Assembly (NCBI GenBank): GCA_902168185.1
Contig: CABHOV010000053.1
Coordinates: forward strand, 58,473 to 122,472
DNA: 64,000 nt
Source of the DNA: an uncultured Bacteroides sp.
Lineage (GTDB): Bacteria; Bacteroidota; Bacteroidia; Cytophagales; Cyclobacteriaceae
Direction: 5' to 3'
Positions 19,478 through 28,621 of this stretch are shown piece by piece; position 1 is the first letter of the stretch; every line of letters begins with the position of its first letter. A program made the position numbers and the translations under genes. The notes beneath the pieces were generated by a model that saw nothing but the letters and a program-made list of their open reading frames with translations, was not told the DNA's origin and did not search any database.

Positions 19478-21844
19478 ATGAAAATAACACGTTCCATGGC
19501 CGTTCATTTTTGGAAGTATATATGGGCAGCGGTACTGTTGACAGGTATTAGTGCTGCGGTACAAGCCCAGGAGGATTATACGCAGTGGGTTGATCCAAAT
19601 ATAGGCACGGCCCACAGCCGCTGGTTCTTTTATACTCCTGCCGCAATGCCGTTCGGTATGGCCAAGCCTGCGCCCGCTACCAATGCACATTATGGTAATG
19701 TACACGGATGGGATGCGGTTGGTTATGATCACCGCCATGAGTCCATCGAAGGATTTCCGAACCTGCACGAGTTCCAGGTAGGTGGTATCGTGTTCATGGC
19801 TTCAACCGGTGCCTTGAAGACAATTCCCGGAACGTTGGAAAAACCAGACGAAGGCTACCGCTCACGTTTTGATCGCAAGGATGAAGTAGCGAAACCCGGA
19901 TACTACTCGGTTGTATTGAAGGATCATCGTATCAAAGCAGAACTCACGGCCACGCAGCGTGTAGCGTTACATCGCTATACATTTCCGGCGGGTAAAGAGT
20001 CGCATATACTCTTCGATATTGGCAACAGGCAAGGGGAGAGCGGAAATGTAAAAGATGCTCAAGTATATATTACTGCCGATGGCCGTATTGAAGGTTTCGT
20101 TACAACGCTTCCCCTATACGTGCAGAAGTACCAGCCAGGAGCGGAGGTAAGCATGTACTTCTCGGCTGTCGTGGATAAGAAGCCTTCTGCGTTTGGCGTG
20201 TTTAAAGGCACGGCATCGCGCGCTGGCGTTACGGATGAGTCCGGACCCGGCGCGGGACTATACCTGACCTTCGACACGGGCGATCAGGAAAGTATTACGG
20301 TGAAGGCCGGCTTTTCCTATACCTCCATTGAAAACGCCCGCCTCAATCGTGAGACAGAAGCAAAAGATCTCACCTTCGATCAGGCTAAAACAAAAGCGTA
20401 TACTATATGGAATGACTACCTGGGGCGAATTCGCGTAGAGGGAAGTATACGCGAAGACAAACTCAAGTTCTACACAGGCTTATACCACGCATTGCTCGGA
20501 CGCGGTCTTGCCAGTGATGTAAATGGCGCCTATCCTACAAACCAAGGTAATGTCGGACAAATCCCGTTGGACGGAAAAGGACAACCTATACATAATCACT
20601 ATAACACAGATGCTATATGGGGAGGCTTCTGGAACCTCACACAACTTTGGGCGCTGGCGTATCCGGAGTACTACGCTGACTTTGTAAAGAGTCAGTTGCT
20701 GGTATATAAAGATGCAGGATGGCTGGGCGATGGTATTGCCAACAGCCGCTATGTGTCGGGTGTAGGAACAAACTTCGTCAGTCTCGCCATGGCCGGTGCC
20801 TATATGGCTGGTATACGCGACTTTAATATAGCCATGGCTTACCAAGCATCACTCAAGAATGAGATGGATGGTGAAGATCGTCCGCGTGGAGCAGGTAAAC
20901 TTGATGTGGATCGGTTTGTCAAGTATGGTTATGTCCCTCACCTTGATAAAGGTAACGACTGGCAGGAGACCTGGCAGTTCTCGGCTTCACATACACTCGA
21001 GTATTCGTTCAGTGCATACGCCGTAGCACAGTGGGCCAAGGCACTTGGGAAAAAAGATGACTATGAAAAACTCATGCGACTGTCGCGGGGATGGGAACAT
21101 TTGTTTGATCCGTCACTGAAGCTTGTGCGTCCTAAACTTGCCAACGGTCAATTCATAGATAACTTCAAGCCGGGTGAACCCTGGCGTGGTTTCCAGGAAG
21201 GAAATGCGTGGCAGTATACTTTCTATGTGCCACACGATCCGGAAGGCCTGGTAAAGAAGATCGGTCGTGATAATTTTAACATGCGCCTGGACAGTATATT
21301 TACTACCTCTCAAAAAAATGCGTTTGGTGGAGGTACTACCTTGGATGCATTCTCTGGCCTTGCAGGTCTATACAACCATGGCAACCAACCTAATCTCCAT
21401 ACTTCGTGGCTCTTTAATTTTTCAGGCAAACCATCGCTTACCCAGAAATGGGTTCGCGCTATCTGCAAAGAGTTTTATGGCACTACCGGAATTCACGGCT
21501 ATGGCTATGGACAAGATGAAGACCAGGGGCAACTGGGCGCATGGTATGTCATTGCCAGTATAGGTTTGTTTGATGTAAAAGGTCTCACAGACCTGAAGCC
21601 CTCACTCGGAATTGGAAGTCCTGTGTTTGATAAAATTACCATTCAGTTACGCGCTCCGTATGCCAGTGGTAAGGAGTTCATCATCGAAACAAAAAATAAC
21701 AACAGTCAGAACGGTTACGTGCAGTCACTGAGACTGAACGATAAAAAACTGAGTAAGCCATTTATTGATCTGGCAGATATATTGAAGGGCGGCAAGCTCG
21801 AGTTGCAGATGGGAGACAAGCCCAGGGATAATTATAGTAAATAG
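19478..21844 (+). CDS. GH92 alpha-mannosidase, compact form
   Basis: The 788-residue secreted enzyme starts one base after the sulfatase stop, with signal peptide YIWAAVLLTGISAAVQAQ. An upstream in-frame ATG at 19451 would overlap the sulfatase gene. The whole length is a GH92 domain with no added N-terminal module. It begins DYTQWVDPNIGTAHSRWFFY, with FQEGNAWQYTFYVPHDPEGL for the catalytic acid region and GQDEDQGQLGAWYVIASIGL for the base pair. It is clearly related to the first GH92 but far from identical, so the two probably act on different linkages or positions. It is the last gene of the operon, followed by two regulatory sites for the transporter operon. Confidence 0.94.
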   Translation: MKITRSMAVHFWKYIWAAVLLTGISAAVQAQEDYTQWVDPNIGTAHSRWFFYTPAAMPFGMAKPAPATNAHYGNVHGWDAVGYDHRHESIEGFPNLHEFQVGGIVFMASTGALKTIPGTLEKPDEGYRSRFDRKDEVAKPGYYSVVLKDHRIKAELTATQRVALHRYTFPAGKESHILFDIGNRQGESGNVKDAQVYITADGRIEGFVTTLPLYVQKYQPGAEVSMYFSAVVDKKPSAFGVFKGTASRAGVTDESGPGAGLYLTFDTGDQESITVKAGFSYTSIENARLNRETEAKDLTFDQAKTKAYTIWNDYLGRIRVEGSIREDKLKFYTGLYHALLGRGLASDVNGAYPTNQGNVGQIPLDGKGQPIHNHYNTDAIWGGFWNLTQLWALAYPEYYADFVKSQLLVYKDAGWLGDGIANSRYVSGVGTNFVSLAMAGAYMAGIRDFNIAMAYQASLKNEMDGEDRPRGAGKLDVDRFVKYGYVPHLDKGNDWQETWQFSASHTLEYSFSAYAVAQWAKALGKKDDYEKLMRLSRGWEHLFDPSLKLVRPKLANGQFIDNFKPGEPWRGFQEGNAWQYTFYVPHDPEGLVKKIGRDNFNMRLDSIFTTSQKNAFGGGTTLDAFSGLAGLYNHGNQPNLHTSWLFNFSGKPSLTQKWVRAICKEFYGTTGIHGYGYGQDEDQGQLGAWYVIASIGLFDVKGLTDLKPSLGIGSPVFDKITIQLRAPYASGKEFIIETKNNNSQNGYVQSLRLNDKKLSKPFIDLADILKGGKLELQMGDKPRDNYSK

Positions 21845-21864
21845 ACTTCCGTTGTGGTAAGTAA

Positions 21865-21874
21865 TATGTTCATA
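21865..21874. promoter_or_regulatory. Candidate GntR operator
   Basis: The exact core TATGTTCATA is flanked by AA and CATT. It shares 13 bases, AATATGTTCATAC, with the site at 21977. Confidence 0.6.
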
Positions 21875-21976
21875 CATTTAAAAACGGTCTTTGCGATTGA
21901 TTGTTAGGGTATTTTCATTATGTAAATTGAATGCTTAGAATGAAAACTTTGTATAGCATGGAATAGTCTTTGGTAA

Positions 21977-21986
21977 TATGTTCATA
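21977..21986. promoter_or_regulatory. Candidate GntR operator
   Basis: The exact core TATGTTCATA, extended as TAATATGTTCATACATA, sits about 65 bp upstream of the predicted promoter core at 22042. Confidence 0.65.
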
Positions 21987-22041
21987 CATAACTACCTTGG
22001 CAGGAAATATTGATTAGTAAACATAAACATGTGATGAGGTA

Positions 22042-22049
22042 TAGATTTG
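22042..22049 (+). promoter_or_regulatory. Predicted -7 promoter element (TAnnTTTG)
   Basis: TAGATTTG matches the Bacteroidota -7 consensus, but a good -33 TTTG is not present at the usual distance. It would start a transcript near 22056 for the transporter-kinase-isomerase operon. Confidence 0.4.
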
Positions 22050-22153
22050 GTTAGGCTTGTCCGGGCAGCAGGGCTTCGTACAGAGCCCTTGCTGCAAGGA
22101 TTTAATCATCGCCATAGAGTATATATAAATATAATCACGCGCAAAAAATCATT

Positions 22154-23533
22154 ATGGGTACATCACGTATAGCAATTAACGATAGTTCTCAGGCTTCATC
22201 CGCATTTGTGGTGAAGGTGTCACTCGTGGCCGCACTCGGAGGATTGTTATTTGGTTATGACACGGCAGTTATCGCTGGGGTGATCGGCTACTTGCAAAAG
22301 CGATTCGAGTTGTCACCGATCATGACAGGCTGGGCAGCCAGCAGCGCTATATGGGGCTGCGCATTCGGTGCCATGGCGGCCGGTTACCTGAGCGACCGGT
22401 TTGGCCGGAAGAAAGTCTTAATTGTTACCGCTATACTTTTCATCATTTCATCTATAGGCGCCATGGTTCCGAGAACCCTGGCTGAATTTCTTGTAGCGAG
22501 ATTTATAGGCGGGCTGGGTATAGGGGCAGCTTCTATGTTATCACCGCTATATATATCGGAGATCGCACCCTCCAGGAATCGTGGCAGATTGGTAAGCTTA
22601 TACCAGCTTGCTATCGTTGTTGGGATCAACCTTATATACTTTGTGAATTTGATCATCGCTTCGTTTGGAAATGAAGCGTGGAATGTAGAGGTCGGATGGA
22701 GATATATGTTAGGCTCTGGGACAATTCCTGCGGTATTGTTTCTTGTACTTTTATTTATCGTGCCTGAAAGTCCGCGCTGGCTTGTGAAGAAAGGTAAATA
22801 TAGCGATGCGTTGGATACGCTTGAAAAAGTAAATGGTATCGGTGAAGGTAAAAATGTACTGAATGAAATTAAAGAGTCCCTTGGGCAGGAAGTAGGAACA
22901 CTCTCAGATCTTTTCAGCAAGCGGTTGCGACCGGCTTTAGTGATTGGTGTCGTGCTCGCATTATTCTCGCAGATTACCGGTATAAACGCGATTATATACT
23001 ACGCTCCGGAGATCTTCAAGGGGATAGGATTTGCATCGGAGTCAGCCTTGATGCAGACCGTACTCATCGGAGCGATCAACACGATCTTTACCTTTGTAGC
23101 ACTCTGGCTCATTGACAAAGCCGGACGTAAAACATTATTGCAGTGGGGCGTCGCGGGGATGGTTGTTTGCCTGCTGGCGGTCGGACTTTGTTTTCACTTC
23201 AACCTGACCAGTGGTCCGTGGTTGATACTTTTTATTCTTGCCTATATAGCGTGCTTTGCATCCTCACTCGGTCCCATACCGTGGGTATTAATCTCCGAGA
23301 TCTTTCCAACCCGGACGCGCGGCATTGCCATGTCATTCTGCACCGTAGTGTTGTGGATCGGTGTGTTGGCTGTTACACAATTTACACCGGTACTGCTGCA
23401 ACGTGTGGGCGGTGCCTATACATTCTGGTTGTTCATGATGAACGCCATCGTTCTCCTCTGGTTTGTGTGGAAGAAAATTCCGGAAACCAAACAGCGTACA
23501 CTGGAGGAAATTGAACAAAGCTGGAAACAGTAA
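22154..23533 (+). CDS. Sugar porter, MFS superfamily (XylE/GLUT type)
   Basis: The 459-residue inner-membrane protein has twelve predicted helices. It shows the sugar porter signatures in order: GLLFGYDTAVIAG in helix 1, DRFGRKK in the loop after helix 2, PESPRWLVKKGK before the central loop, QITGINAIIYYAPEIF in helix 7, and PETKQRTLEEIE at the C-terminus. This set marks proton-coupled monosaccharide uptake. With the kinase and isomerase behind it, D-mannose is the likely substrate, though hexose specificity cannot be read from sequence. It is the first gene of a three-gene operon under two candidate GntR sites. Confidence 0.93.
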   Translation: MGTSRIAINDSSQASSAFVVKVSLVAALGGLLFGYDTAVIAGVIGYLQKRFELSPIMTGWAASSAIWGCAFGAMAAGYLSDRFGRKKVLIVTAILFIISSIGAMVPRTLAEFLVARFIGGLGIGAASMLSPLYISEIAPSRNRGRLVSLYQLAIVVGINLIYFVNLIIASFGNEAWNVEVGWRYMLGSGTIPAVLFLVLLFIVPESPRWLVKKGKYSDALDTLEKVNGIGEGKNVLNEIKESLGQEVGTLSDLFSKRLRPALVIGVVLALFSQITGINAIIYYAPEIFKGIGFASESALMQTVLIGAINTIFTFVALWLIDKAGRKTLLQWGVAGMVVCLLAVGLCFHFNLTSGPWLILFILAYIACFASSLGPIPWVLISEIFPTRTRGIAMSFCTVVLWIGVLAVTQFTPVLLQRVGGAYTFWLFMMNAIVLLWFVWKKIPETKQRTLEEIEQSWKQ

Positions 23534-23574
23534 AATATATAGATATACATATATATATACCGAAACAAAAAAAC

Positions 23575-24528
23575 GTGAAAGTAGCAATAGGAGTAGACAT
23601 GGGTGGAACAACGATCAAGCTTGGCTTGATTCGGAATGGTGACCTCGTGGTCCAGGGGTCATTACCTGCGGAGTCCCATGTAAGCCTGGCCTCCAGGCTT
23701 GAAGAGATCGCAGACAAGGTCGATGCATTGCTTGCTGAGAACAATGCTGAACCCATCGGAATCGGGATAGCCTTTCCAGGCATTATTGATTCGATACACT
23801 ATAAGGTGCTATCACAATACGTGAAGTATCCGGATGCGCAGGATGTAAATTTTTCGAAGTGGGCTACTGCACGTTGGAATATACCGGTCGCCGTAGAGAA
23901 TGATGCGAAGGCTGCGCTCATCGGTGAATGGCAATTTGGAAACGGAAAAGGTGCAAATGATTTGGTTCTCATTACACTCGGAACAGGCGTAGGTTCTGCT
24001 GTGATGATGGACGGCCGTGTTTTATCAGGAAGAAATTTTACGGCAGGAAATCTCGGAGGTCACATGACCATCAACCTGCATGGTAAAGTTTGCAACTGTG
24101 GTAATATAGGATGTGTTGAGACGGAAGGCTCCACATGGTCGCTAGCCGATGCTGTTCAGAGCGCGCCAGAATTTTCGCGCAGCACATTGTCAAAAGAATC
24201 TGATATACATTTTAAAAACCTGTTCACGCACGCAGCGCAGGGAGATATACTGGCTACACAAGTCCGTGATAACTGTCTTCAGGCATGGTCGCTGGGAATC
24301 ATTAACCTCATCCATGCTTTCGATCCGGAGCGGGTTGTAGTAGCAGGAGGTATCATGGAGAGTCAGCATATTTTACTACCCTATATTCAACGCATGATCA
24401 ATACGCATGCATGGGTAAAAAATAATCCTCCCCAATTACTGGCCGCAGCGCATCCGCAGACAGCGGCGCTGTTGGGAATGTATCATGTATTAACAGAAGG
24501 CAAGAAAGCCCCGATAACGATGCTATGA
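23575..24528 (+). CDS. ROK-family sugar kinase, probable mannokinase
   Basis: The 317-residue protein starts at a GTG (MKVAIGVDMGGTTIKLGL, the ROK phosphate loop), 41 bp after the transporter. It has the ROK centre VENDAKAALIGEW with the catalytic Asp, LITLGTGVGSA, and the zinc motif His163 plus CNCGNIGC (Cys173, Cys175, Cys180). ROK kinases phosphorylate glucose, fructose, mannose or N-acetyl sugars at C6. The context (alpha-mannosidases and a mannose-6-P isomerase overlapping by 4 bp) supports mannose to mannose-6-phosphate. The sequence alone would fit glucokinase or fructokinase equally well. Confidence 0.88.
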   Translation: MKVAIGVDMGGTTIKLGLIRNGDLVVQGSLPAESHVSLASRLEEIADKVDALLAENNAEPIGIGIAFPGIIDSIHYKVLSQYVKYPDAQDVNFSKWATARWNIPVAVENDAKAALIGEWQFGNGKGANDLVLITLGTGVGSAVMMDGRVLSGRNFTAGNLGGHMTINLHGKVCNCGNIGCVETEGSTWSLADAVQSAPEFSRSTLSKESDIHFKNLFTHAAQGDILATQVRDNCLQAWSLGIINLIHAFDPERVVVAGGIMESQHILLPYIQRMINTHAWVKNNPPQLLAAAHPQTAALLGMYHVLTEGKKAPITML

Positions 24529-26333
24529 AATCAAATTTTGATAAATATCCTTTTATTCAGGTTAGCCAAAGTAATGATGATTGTATTATCGGGTGGAATA
24601 GTATAGCCACCTATATCAACAACGTTGTAGCGGCAAAGGCAAAGCGTCGGGTTGTAGTGGTGATCGATTGCTATCAAGGTGTACTGCACCAGGACGTGGA
24701 AGGTGAATTGAGAAGGCTCCTTCGTCATGATCTTTTTGTGAAAAGTACGGAAGCCTTCAAGAACCCGCAGGATATAGCAGCAATGGTATACCCCGATGTT
24801 ACCGATGATCAGATATTCGGTTTCATGACAAGGCTTACGATTGATAAATTTTTTGACGACCAAAAGTTATCGGCGCTCAGAAAAGACATCGAAGCCAGGA
24901 CCGAGGGCGTTATTGTTGTCTACGGGGAAGGCGCTACATATATAGCATCGGAACATGATGTACTTATATACCTGGACATGGCGCGGTGGGAAATTCAACT
25001 TCGTATGCGGAAGGGACAGGTGAACAATCTTGGTGTTGCTAATGCAGGTGCTGAATTTTCCTTACAGTATAAGCAGGCTTACTTTGTAGACTGGCGCGTG
25101 CTGGACAAATATAAGATGTCGTTCTTTGATAAGATTGATTTTGTTATCGATACGAACAAGCCAGAGACTCCGAAAATGGTGGCGGCATCGCTTTTGCGCA
25201 AAGGGCTGGAAATTGCTTCTCATCAACCTTTCCGTGTTGTTCCGTTTTTTGATCCCGGACCTTGGGGTGGGCAATGGTTGAAAGAAGTCGTTGATCTTGA
25301 TCGATCAGCGGTCAATTATGCATGGGGTTTTGATTGTGTTCCGGAAGAAAACAGTCTGTTGTTGAAATTCGGAGATACTGCTTTTGAAATACCTTCTATC
25401 AACCTGGTGTTATGGAAGCCTGTTGAATTACTTGGCGGAAAGGTATATACCAGGTTCGGTGCCGAGTTTCCTATTCGTTTCGATTTTCTCGATACCATGG
25501 ACGGAGGAAACCTCAGTCTGCAGGTACATCCCACCACCGAGTATATAAAAGATAAGTTTGGTATGGAATATACCCAGGACGAAAGCTACTATATGATGGA
25601 TGTAAAAAATGACGCATATGTATACCTGGGGCTAAGAGACGATGTAGTTCCTGAAGAGATGATCGAGGAACTGCGAAGATCGCAGGAGGCAGGAACGAGC
25701 TTCGATGCAGAGAAGCATGTCCAGAAATGGCCGGTGAAAAAACACGACCACGTCCTGATACCGGCAGGAACTGTACATTGTTCGGGTAGGGATAGCGTTG
25801 TGCTGGAGATCAGTGCTACTCCTTACATCTTTACATTCAAACTGTTTGATTGGGGCCGGCTGGGCCTCGATGGAAAACCGCGACCCATCAATATCAGTCA
25901 TGGCGAAAAAGTTATTCAGTGGGACCGCGGAGAGGCATGGGCAAAAAGAAATTTGATTAATCGTTTTGAAAAAATTGGCGAAGGTGACGGATGGGTGGAA
26001 GAACGTACCGGCCTTCACGAATTACAATTCATAGAAACAAGAAGACATTGGTTTTCAGGCACGGTGCCGCACCATACGCACGGAGGTGTGAATGTGATTA
26101 ACCTGGTAGAAGGTCGCGAAGCAGTGGTTGAAAGTCCCGATCACTCATTCGAACCATTCGTTATACACTATGCAGAAACATTTATTGTCCCGGCTGCTGT
26201 AGGAGCCTATACCATCCGGCCTTATGGCGAATCGGTCGGCACCCGGTGTGGTACATTGAAAGCGTTTGTGCGAACCGGAGGGACGAAAAACGGTTATCAT
26301 TTACCAGGAGATTCTGGTAAGACGATTCAATAA
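24525..26333 (+). CDS. Long class I mannose-6-phosphate isomerase with N-terminal kinase-like domain
   Basis: The 602-residue cytoplasmic protein overlaps the kinase gene by ATGA, indicating coupled translation. The C-terminal half is a cupin-type phosphomannose isomerase: GGNLSLQVHPTTEYIKDKFG with Gln333 and His335, then VLIPAGTVHCSG with His418, the expected metal ligands. The N-terminal ~240 residues look like a nucleoside- or sugar-kinase-type fold (AKRRVVVVIDCYQGV, VVYGEGATYI, VLIYLDMARWE) but have no intact P-loop GxxGxGKS. It may therefore be structural or regulatory. Ordinary class I isomerases have about 300-400 residues, so this is nearly double, a form also known in other Bacteroidota. 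It converts mannose-6-P to fructose-6-P and finishes the pathway. Confidence 0.88.
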   Translation: MKSNFDKYPFIQVSQSNDDCIIGWNSIATYINNVVAAKAKRRVVVVIDCYQGVLHQDVEGELRRLLRHDLFVKSTEAFKNPQDIAAMVYPDVTDDQIFGFMTRLTIDKFFDDQKLSALRKDIEARTEGVIVVYGEGATYIASEHDVLIYLDMARWEIQLRMRKGQVNNLGVANAGAEFSLQYKQAYFVDWRVLDKYKMSFFDKIDFVIDTNKPETPKMVAASLLRKGLEIASHQPFRVVPFFDPGPWGGQWLKEVVDLDRSAVNYAWGFDCVPEENSLLLKFGDTAFEIPSINLVLWKPVELLGGKVYTRFGAEFPIRFDFLDTMDGGNLSLQVHPTTEYIKDKFGMEYTQDESYYMMDVKNDAYVYLGLRDDVVPEEMIEELRRSQEAGTSFDAEKHVQKWPVKKHDHVLIPAGTVHCSGRDSVVLEISATPYIFTFKLFDWGRLGLDGKPRPINISHGEKVIQWDRGEAWAKRNLINRFEKIGEGDGWVEERTGLHELQFIETRRHWFSGTVPHHTHGGVNVINLVEGREAVVESPDHSFEPFVIHYAETFIVPAAVGAYTIRPYGESVGTRCGTLKAFVRTGGTKNGYHLPGDSGKTIQ

Positions 26334-27123
26334 CTCACCTGATTTCTTCCAGGAAGTTTATCGCAGCGTTGAAGAGTAGTATATATAGGTCCTGAAGTAG
26401 TGTCTCATATCAAGTCGGGAGGCAACAAAGACAAATGGCATGATTGCCATGAGTATCTTTGCCAGTTGCCTATATAGTCAGATAAAAATATATGATAGTA
26501 AATATTGTCGTTCAAATAAAAGAACGACTTCCATGACTCGCCCGGACCTAGTTTGATAAAATAAAAAGATTTTATTGATGGGGTTTTCAATTGTCCGGAT
26601 GAGCGACTGCGGCGCTATATTCAAATTCATCAACAGGAATTCATTCACATCATAGATGTGCTTCATGATGATCATTAGGCAATATCCATAAGCCTCAATG
26701 GAAAGTGGCGATGTATACGTCGACATGAGGTCTTTGTCATAATCGGGGTGCTAAAAATGTAAAAAAATGACAGCATAATCTGATTACATCCGTTTATCTT
26801 CACAAAATATTACAACATAGATTATAGGTTTGCACTTTTGCTAGTGTCACATCAACCATTGTCTCATCAGTTATTGCTAGCTTTCGAACGACAAAATTTA
26901 CCGACTGCTCTCGCCCGACAAATATCCAGGTGCAATTCATGGCTGAGTTTCAAGCTTTGGGAACGCAGTTATTATCGATCAGAGAAAAGGAAGCTAAGGA
27001 TCACACACTTTGACGCGGTGATCAGTTAGCCCATTTAAAATGGAATAGTGGTTCATGTTTGAGCTGAGGAAAAAAGCGTTGTAAATAAAATATACTGTTC
27101 AAAATTTAAACAAAGATGTCGAG
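26334..27123. other. Long intergenic region without a convincing gene
   Basis: A 790-bp AT-rich stretch. Short frames exist at 26478-26726 (-) and 26838-27029 (+). The minus one (82 residues, hydrophobic, with an internal IENPINKIFLFYQT) could be a decayed gene, but nothing is recognised. I see no strong hairpin after the isomerase stop. Confidence 0.5.
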
Positions 27124-27771
27124 ATGAGTAAACTTAAAGTAGCAGCATTTTCAGTTTCACTGGATGGCTATGGAGCCGGACCTGATCAAAGTATTGAGAA
27201 CCCGCTCGGCAGGAGAGGCGAGGAGCTTCACGAGTGGATATTTCCTACCAGGATGTTTCAGAAAATGATGGGCAAAGAGGATGGAACACAGGGAGCTGAT
27301 AATGACTTTGCTGATAGGTCATTTGAAAACATCGGAGCCTGGATCATGGGACGAAATATGTTCGGGCCGATTCGCGGACCGTGGCAGGATAATGAATGGA
27401 AAGGGTGGTGGGGTGATAATCCTCCCTATCATGTTCCGGTTTTTGTTTTAACCAATCATGCAAGAGAATCTGTAAGCATGAAGGGGGGAACGGTGTTTCA
27501 CTTTGTTACCGGCGGTATTGAATCTGCGCTGGAGAGAGCTGTGAAAGCTGCCAATGGAAAAGATGTGCGTATCGGTGGTGGCACTTCAACCGTTCGTCAA
27601 TACTTACAAGCAGGTTATATAGATGAAATGCATCTTGCTTTTGCCCCGGTGCTGCTCGGGTCTGGTGAACACCTGTTCGCTGGAATTGACTTGCCGGCCC
27701 TTGGGTTTTCGGTGACGCAAACTTTGTATGGCAATCGTGCGACACACGTGATTTTAACGAAAGGCCGGTAA
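27124..27771 (+). CDS. Dihydrofolate-reductase-family protein (RibD C-terminal type)
   Basis: The 215-residue cytoplasmic protein starts KVAAFSVSLDGYGAGP, the usual opening of the small RibD_C/YyaP-like reductases. It has GAWIMGRNMFGPIRGPW in the NADPH-binding half, FVLTNHA, and a C-terminal GGGTSTVRQYLQAGYIDEMH. These proteins bind NADPH, but their substrates are mostly unknown, and true dihydrofolate reductase activity is unlikely. It stands alone, 200 bp before an AHSA1-type gene in the same direction with which it may be co-expressed. Confidence 0.9.
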   Translation: MSKLKVAAFSVSLDGYGAGPDQSIENPLGRRGEELHEWIFPTRMFQKMMGKEDGTQGADNDFADRSFENIGAWIMGRNMFGPIRGPWQDNEWKGWWGDNPPYHVPVFVLTNHARESVSMKGGTVFHFVTGGIESALERAVKAANGKDVRIGGGTSTVRQYLQAGYIDEMHLAFAPVLLGSGEHLFAGIDLPALGFSVTQTLYGNRATHVILTKGR

Positions 27772-27970
27772 AATTTTTTGAGCAAACGAAAATTCAAAGT
27801 CGCAATCAGCCTTTGAAACTGACGTGTTCGGCCTGCGCACGAGTGAAATCTTCTCTTCACCTTTGTTGTGTTGATGTCAACATAACGTTGTTAGTGGAGC
27901 AGCAACCACTTGAAAAAACGGGCGCATCCGAAAAGCCTCACGAGTAGGAAAGCGAAAATATATATGTCTT

Positions 27971-28417
27971 ATGTCTAACAGTGTTTCACTACATCGAGTA
28001 CTTAAAGCATCACCCGAAAAAGTATTCCGAGCATTTACACAAGCTTCTGCGATTGCTTCATGGTTGCCGCCATACGGCTTTATTTGTACAGTCCATCACA
28101 TGAGTGCAGAGAAGGGCGGTACGTTCAAGATGTCATTCGAAAACTTTTCAACAGGGAACGGTCATTCTTTCGGCGGCACGTACCTGGACATAAAACCGAA
28201 TGAGTTTTTAAAGTATACCGATACATTCGATGACCCTAACCTGCCCGGAGAAATGACCACTTCCGTTTCACTGCGCAAGACTATGGTGGGCACAGAAATA
28301 AAAATTATTCAGGAAGGAATTCCGGTGGCAATACCTGCGGAGATGTGCTACCTGGGCTGGCAGGAATCGCTGGAAAAGCTCGCCAAGCTGGTAGAGCCTG
28401 AGATACCGGACGCATAG
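27971..28417 (+). CDS. SRPBCC/AHSA1-type protein
   Basis: This 148-residue protein of the START-like SRPBCC fold has the typical start LHRVLKASPEKVFRAFTQ, a helix with ASWLPPYGF, and strands GGTFKMSFENF and FGGTYLDIKPNEFLKYTDTF. It ends in the long C-terminal helix (CYLGWQESLEKLAKLVEP). The fold forms a hydrophobic cavity; in such single-domain bacterial proteins the ligand is unknown, and links to stress or to Hsp90 are not shown. A strong terminator follows at 28452-28482. Confidence 0.9.
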   Translation: MSNSVSLHRVLKASPEKVFRAFTQASAIASWLPPYGFICTVHHMSAEKGGTFKMSFENFSTGNGHSFGGTYLDIKPNEFLKYTDTFDDPNLPGEMTTSVSLRKTMVGTEIKIIQEGIPVAIPAEMCYLGWQESLEKLAKLVEPEIPDA

Positions 28418-28451
28418 GGCAACGATATTAACTCATGCTAAAATACAAATG

Positions 28452-28482
28452 AAAAAAGCTTCACGCTCAGTGAAGCTTTTTT
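28452..28482 (+). terminator. Intrinsic terminator after the SRPBCC gene
   Basis: A 13-bp perfect stem (AAAAAAGCTTCAC with GTGAAGCTTTTTT) and a 5-base loop end in a T-run. The A-run makes it work in both directions, so it may also serve transcripts from the convergent DUF3667 gene. Confidence 0.92.
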
Positions 28483-28621
28483 ATTGTCAGCCACGGGAGA
28501 GACAGCGTTGGAAGGAACCTCATCAGTCCCACTGTTGAAGTATATATTCAATTTATACTTTCTTCCCAAATGTATATACTACCGGTAACAACTTTACTTC
28601 CGCTTGCAATAGTTTGTCACG

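Larger units (their letters stand above)
21845..22153 (+). other. Control region of the sugar uptake operon
   Basis: This 309-bp gap has no gene. It holds two exact TATGTTCATA sites (21865-21874 and 21977-21986) and a promoter core TAGATTTG at 22042-22049, about 105 bp before the transporter ATG. Confidence 0.7.

Noticed and set aside
26478..26726. 82-codon minus-strand ORF after the isomerase
   Set aside because: No family and weak coding signal; kept only as a possible remnant in the gap entry.
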